A DNA stretch of 64,000 nt from Antedon mediterranea (taxonomy: Eukaryota > Echinodermata > Crinoidea > Comatulida > Antedonidae), in NCBI RefSeq assembly GCF_964355755.1, contig NC_092671.1, forward strand, positions 18,874,001 through 18,938,000. The letters run 5' to 3'. This document shows positions 63,006 through 64,000 of the stretch, piece by piece; the first letter of the stretch is position 1; each line of letters begins with the position of its first letter. The notes beneath the pieces are model-generated. The model searched no databases, was not told where the DNA came from, and saw nothing but the letters and a program-made list of their open reading frames with translations. Position numbers and translations under genes: made by a program.

Positions 63006-64000
63006 TAAAGGGCCTAACACGCTGCCTTGAGGGACTCCGCTTTTAACCGTAGACCATTCAGAAAATGCTGCGGCCACTCTAACTCTTTGTCTCCTCCCTG
63101 TCAAAAATTGATGTATCCATCTCAGTATTTTTTTTCTTTTATTCCATACGCTTCTAATTTTGTTATTAATCTCTGGTGGGGGATAGAATCGAACGCCTTA
63201 CTGAAATCCAAATATACCGCATCAAAGTTTTCCACTGCATCCAGCAATTTTGTCCATTCTTCCATCACCTCCAGCAATTGTGTGACGCAAGATCTACCTT
63301 TCCGAAACCCATGCTGTGCTTTTATAATAAGGTTTCTATCATTTAGAAACGATATAATCTTGTCTCTCACAATTGATTCCAAAAGTTTGCATACGACAGA
63401 TGTCAAACTTACTGGCCTGTAGTTTCCAACCTCCGTCTTGTCCCCTTTCTTAAATATTGGTACTACATTGGCACATTTCCAGCACTCCGGTAACTGTCCA
63501 GTCGATAGTGATTTGTTGTATATTGACGTCAATGGAGTTGCAACAATCTCTTTAAGTTCCTTCAGTACTCTTGGATGCACATCATCTGGTCCAGCTGATT
63601 TATTTGAGTTCATCTGCTGAAGACATGTAAGCACTTCCTCCTTTGTCACTTCAATTGAATCCAAATGGTCATCCACGTCAACTCTTGGTGTAACTTTTGG
63701 CAATGACTCGAGGTCTTCATTTATGAATACACTTGTGAAAAATGCGTTGAAAATTTCAGCTTTATGCTGATTGTTATCAGCCATATTACCTTTTCCATCC
63801 TTCACCAATCCAATAGATTGAGTTGTTTTGGTTTTCTCTCTTACATTTTATTTCCAGAAACTTTTAGGATTGGTTTTTACTTCATTGCATATTTTCCGCT
63901 CAAATGCAATCTTTGCTGCCCTTTTTTCACCCGTTACTATATTTCTTGCCTTTTTGTAACAGTCATAATCTTTCTGTTGTCGAGACCTTGTAAACTTTTT
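63006..64000 (-). pseudogene. CR1 ORF2 endonuclease-RT part (copy 2)
   Basis: 63808-63122 reads KSAGPDDVHPRVLKELK, NYRPVSLTSVVCKLLE, QHGFRKGRSCVTQLLE, AVYLDFSKAFDSIPHQRL, then frameshifts at an A-run. 63830-64000 continues upstream in a broken frame. The SGVPQGSVLGPLL block lies at 63006-63060 next to the Helitron. Confidence 0.88.

Larger units (their letters stand above)
60611..64000 (-). mobile_element. Second CR1-like LINE copy, interrupted, running off the window
   Basis: Very similar to 44960-47000 of the intact copy, with the same 3' tail word GATTCAAGTAAG. It contains the Helitron at 61569-63005. Damage: CGA to TGA at about 61068 (KLE stop MQRRATKIV), an A-run insertion at 63126 (GIKEKKY stop), and extra bases at about 63848. 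The 5' part lies beyond the window. Confidence 0.92.

Overview
This window is eukaryotic nuclear DNA. It has spliced exons, AT-rich intergenic DNA, many retro- and DNA-transposons, TATA/CCAAT promoter blocks and no bacterial gene organisation. Frequent AGGCCTA and 'ctatagagggcg' words, CR1/L2, BEL, Gypsy, Penelope and Helitron elements, and an actin split at positions I recall from sea urchin actins point to an invertebrate deuterostome, most likely an echinoderm. That assignment is inference.

Layout. 0-7.2 kb: end of a Penelope-like element, a TIR repeat, a Gypsy integrase remnant, an intact Myb/SANT-like ORF, a broken ORF, and an L2/CR1-like LINE on the minus strand. 7.7-12.3 kb: one foldback element built from 63-bp tandem repeats. 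12.6-23.0 kb: two copies of a ~1.6 kb segment, each with a single-exon class A GPCR; copy 1 is frameshifted and copy 2 is intact. Between them lie LINE, Gypsy, BEL and MITE debris. 23-25 kb: Penelope and LINE pieces. 25.2-25.8 kb: an OTU-like protease ORF. 27.3-32.1 kb: a GC-rich Gypsy element whose pol ends in a PHD finger and is followed by a further unrecognised ORF. 33.7-37.8 kb: a Helentron-type Helitron remnant (helicase tail plus endonuclease) that also carries a ubiquitin-specific-protease ORF. 38.6-43.4 kb: short minus-strand exons, all in phase 1, around a 2.8 kb foldback element. 43.5-52.7 kb: a BEL/Pao element flanked by a 5-bp duplication and containing a full-length CR1-like LINE with both ORFs intact. 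53.1-53.8 kb: two further spliced exons. 54-58.9 kb: LINE ORF1, Ulp1-like protease, BEL and L1/Tx1-like pieces. 59.2-60.1 kb: two 3' exons of a divergent actin. 60.6-64 kb: a second CR1 copy interrupted by a clean 1.44 kb non-autonomous Helitron.

Host genes are few: GPCR copy 2, the actin exons, the phase-1 exon array, the 53-kb exon pair and perhaps the Myb/SANT and OTU ORFs. Most of the rest is transposon-derived and mainly decayed. The nested insertions give a relative chronology. BEL inserted beside the exon genes and CR1 then inserted into BEL. A Helitron inserted separately into the second CR1 copy.
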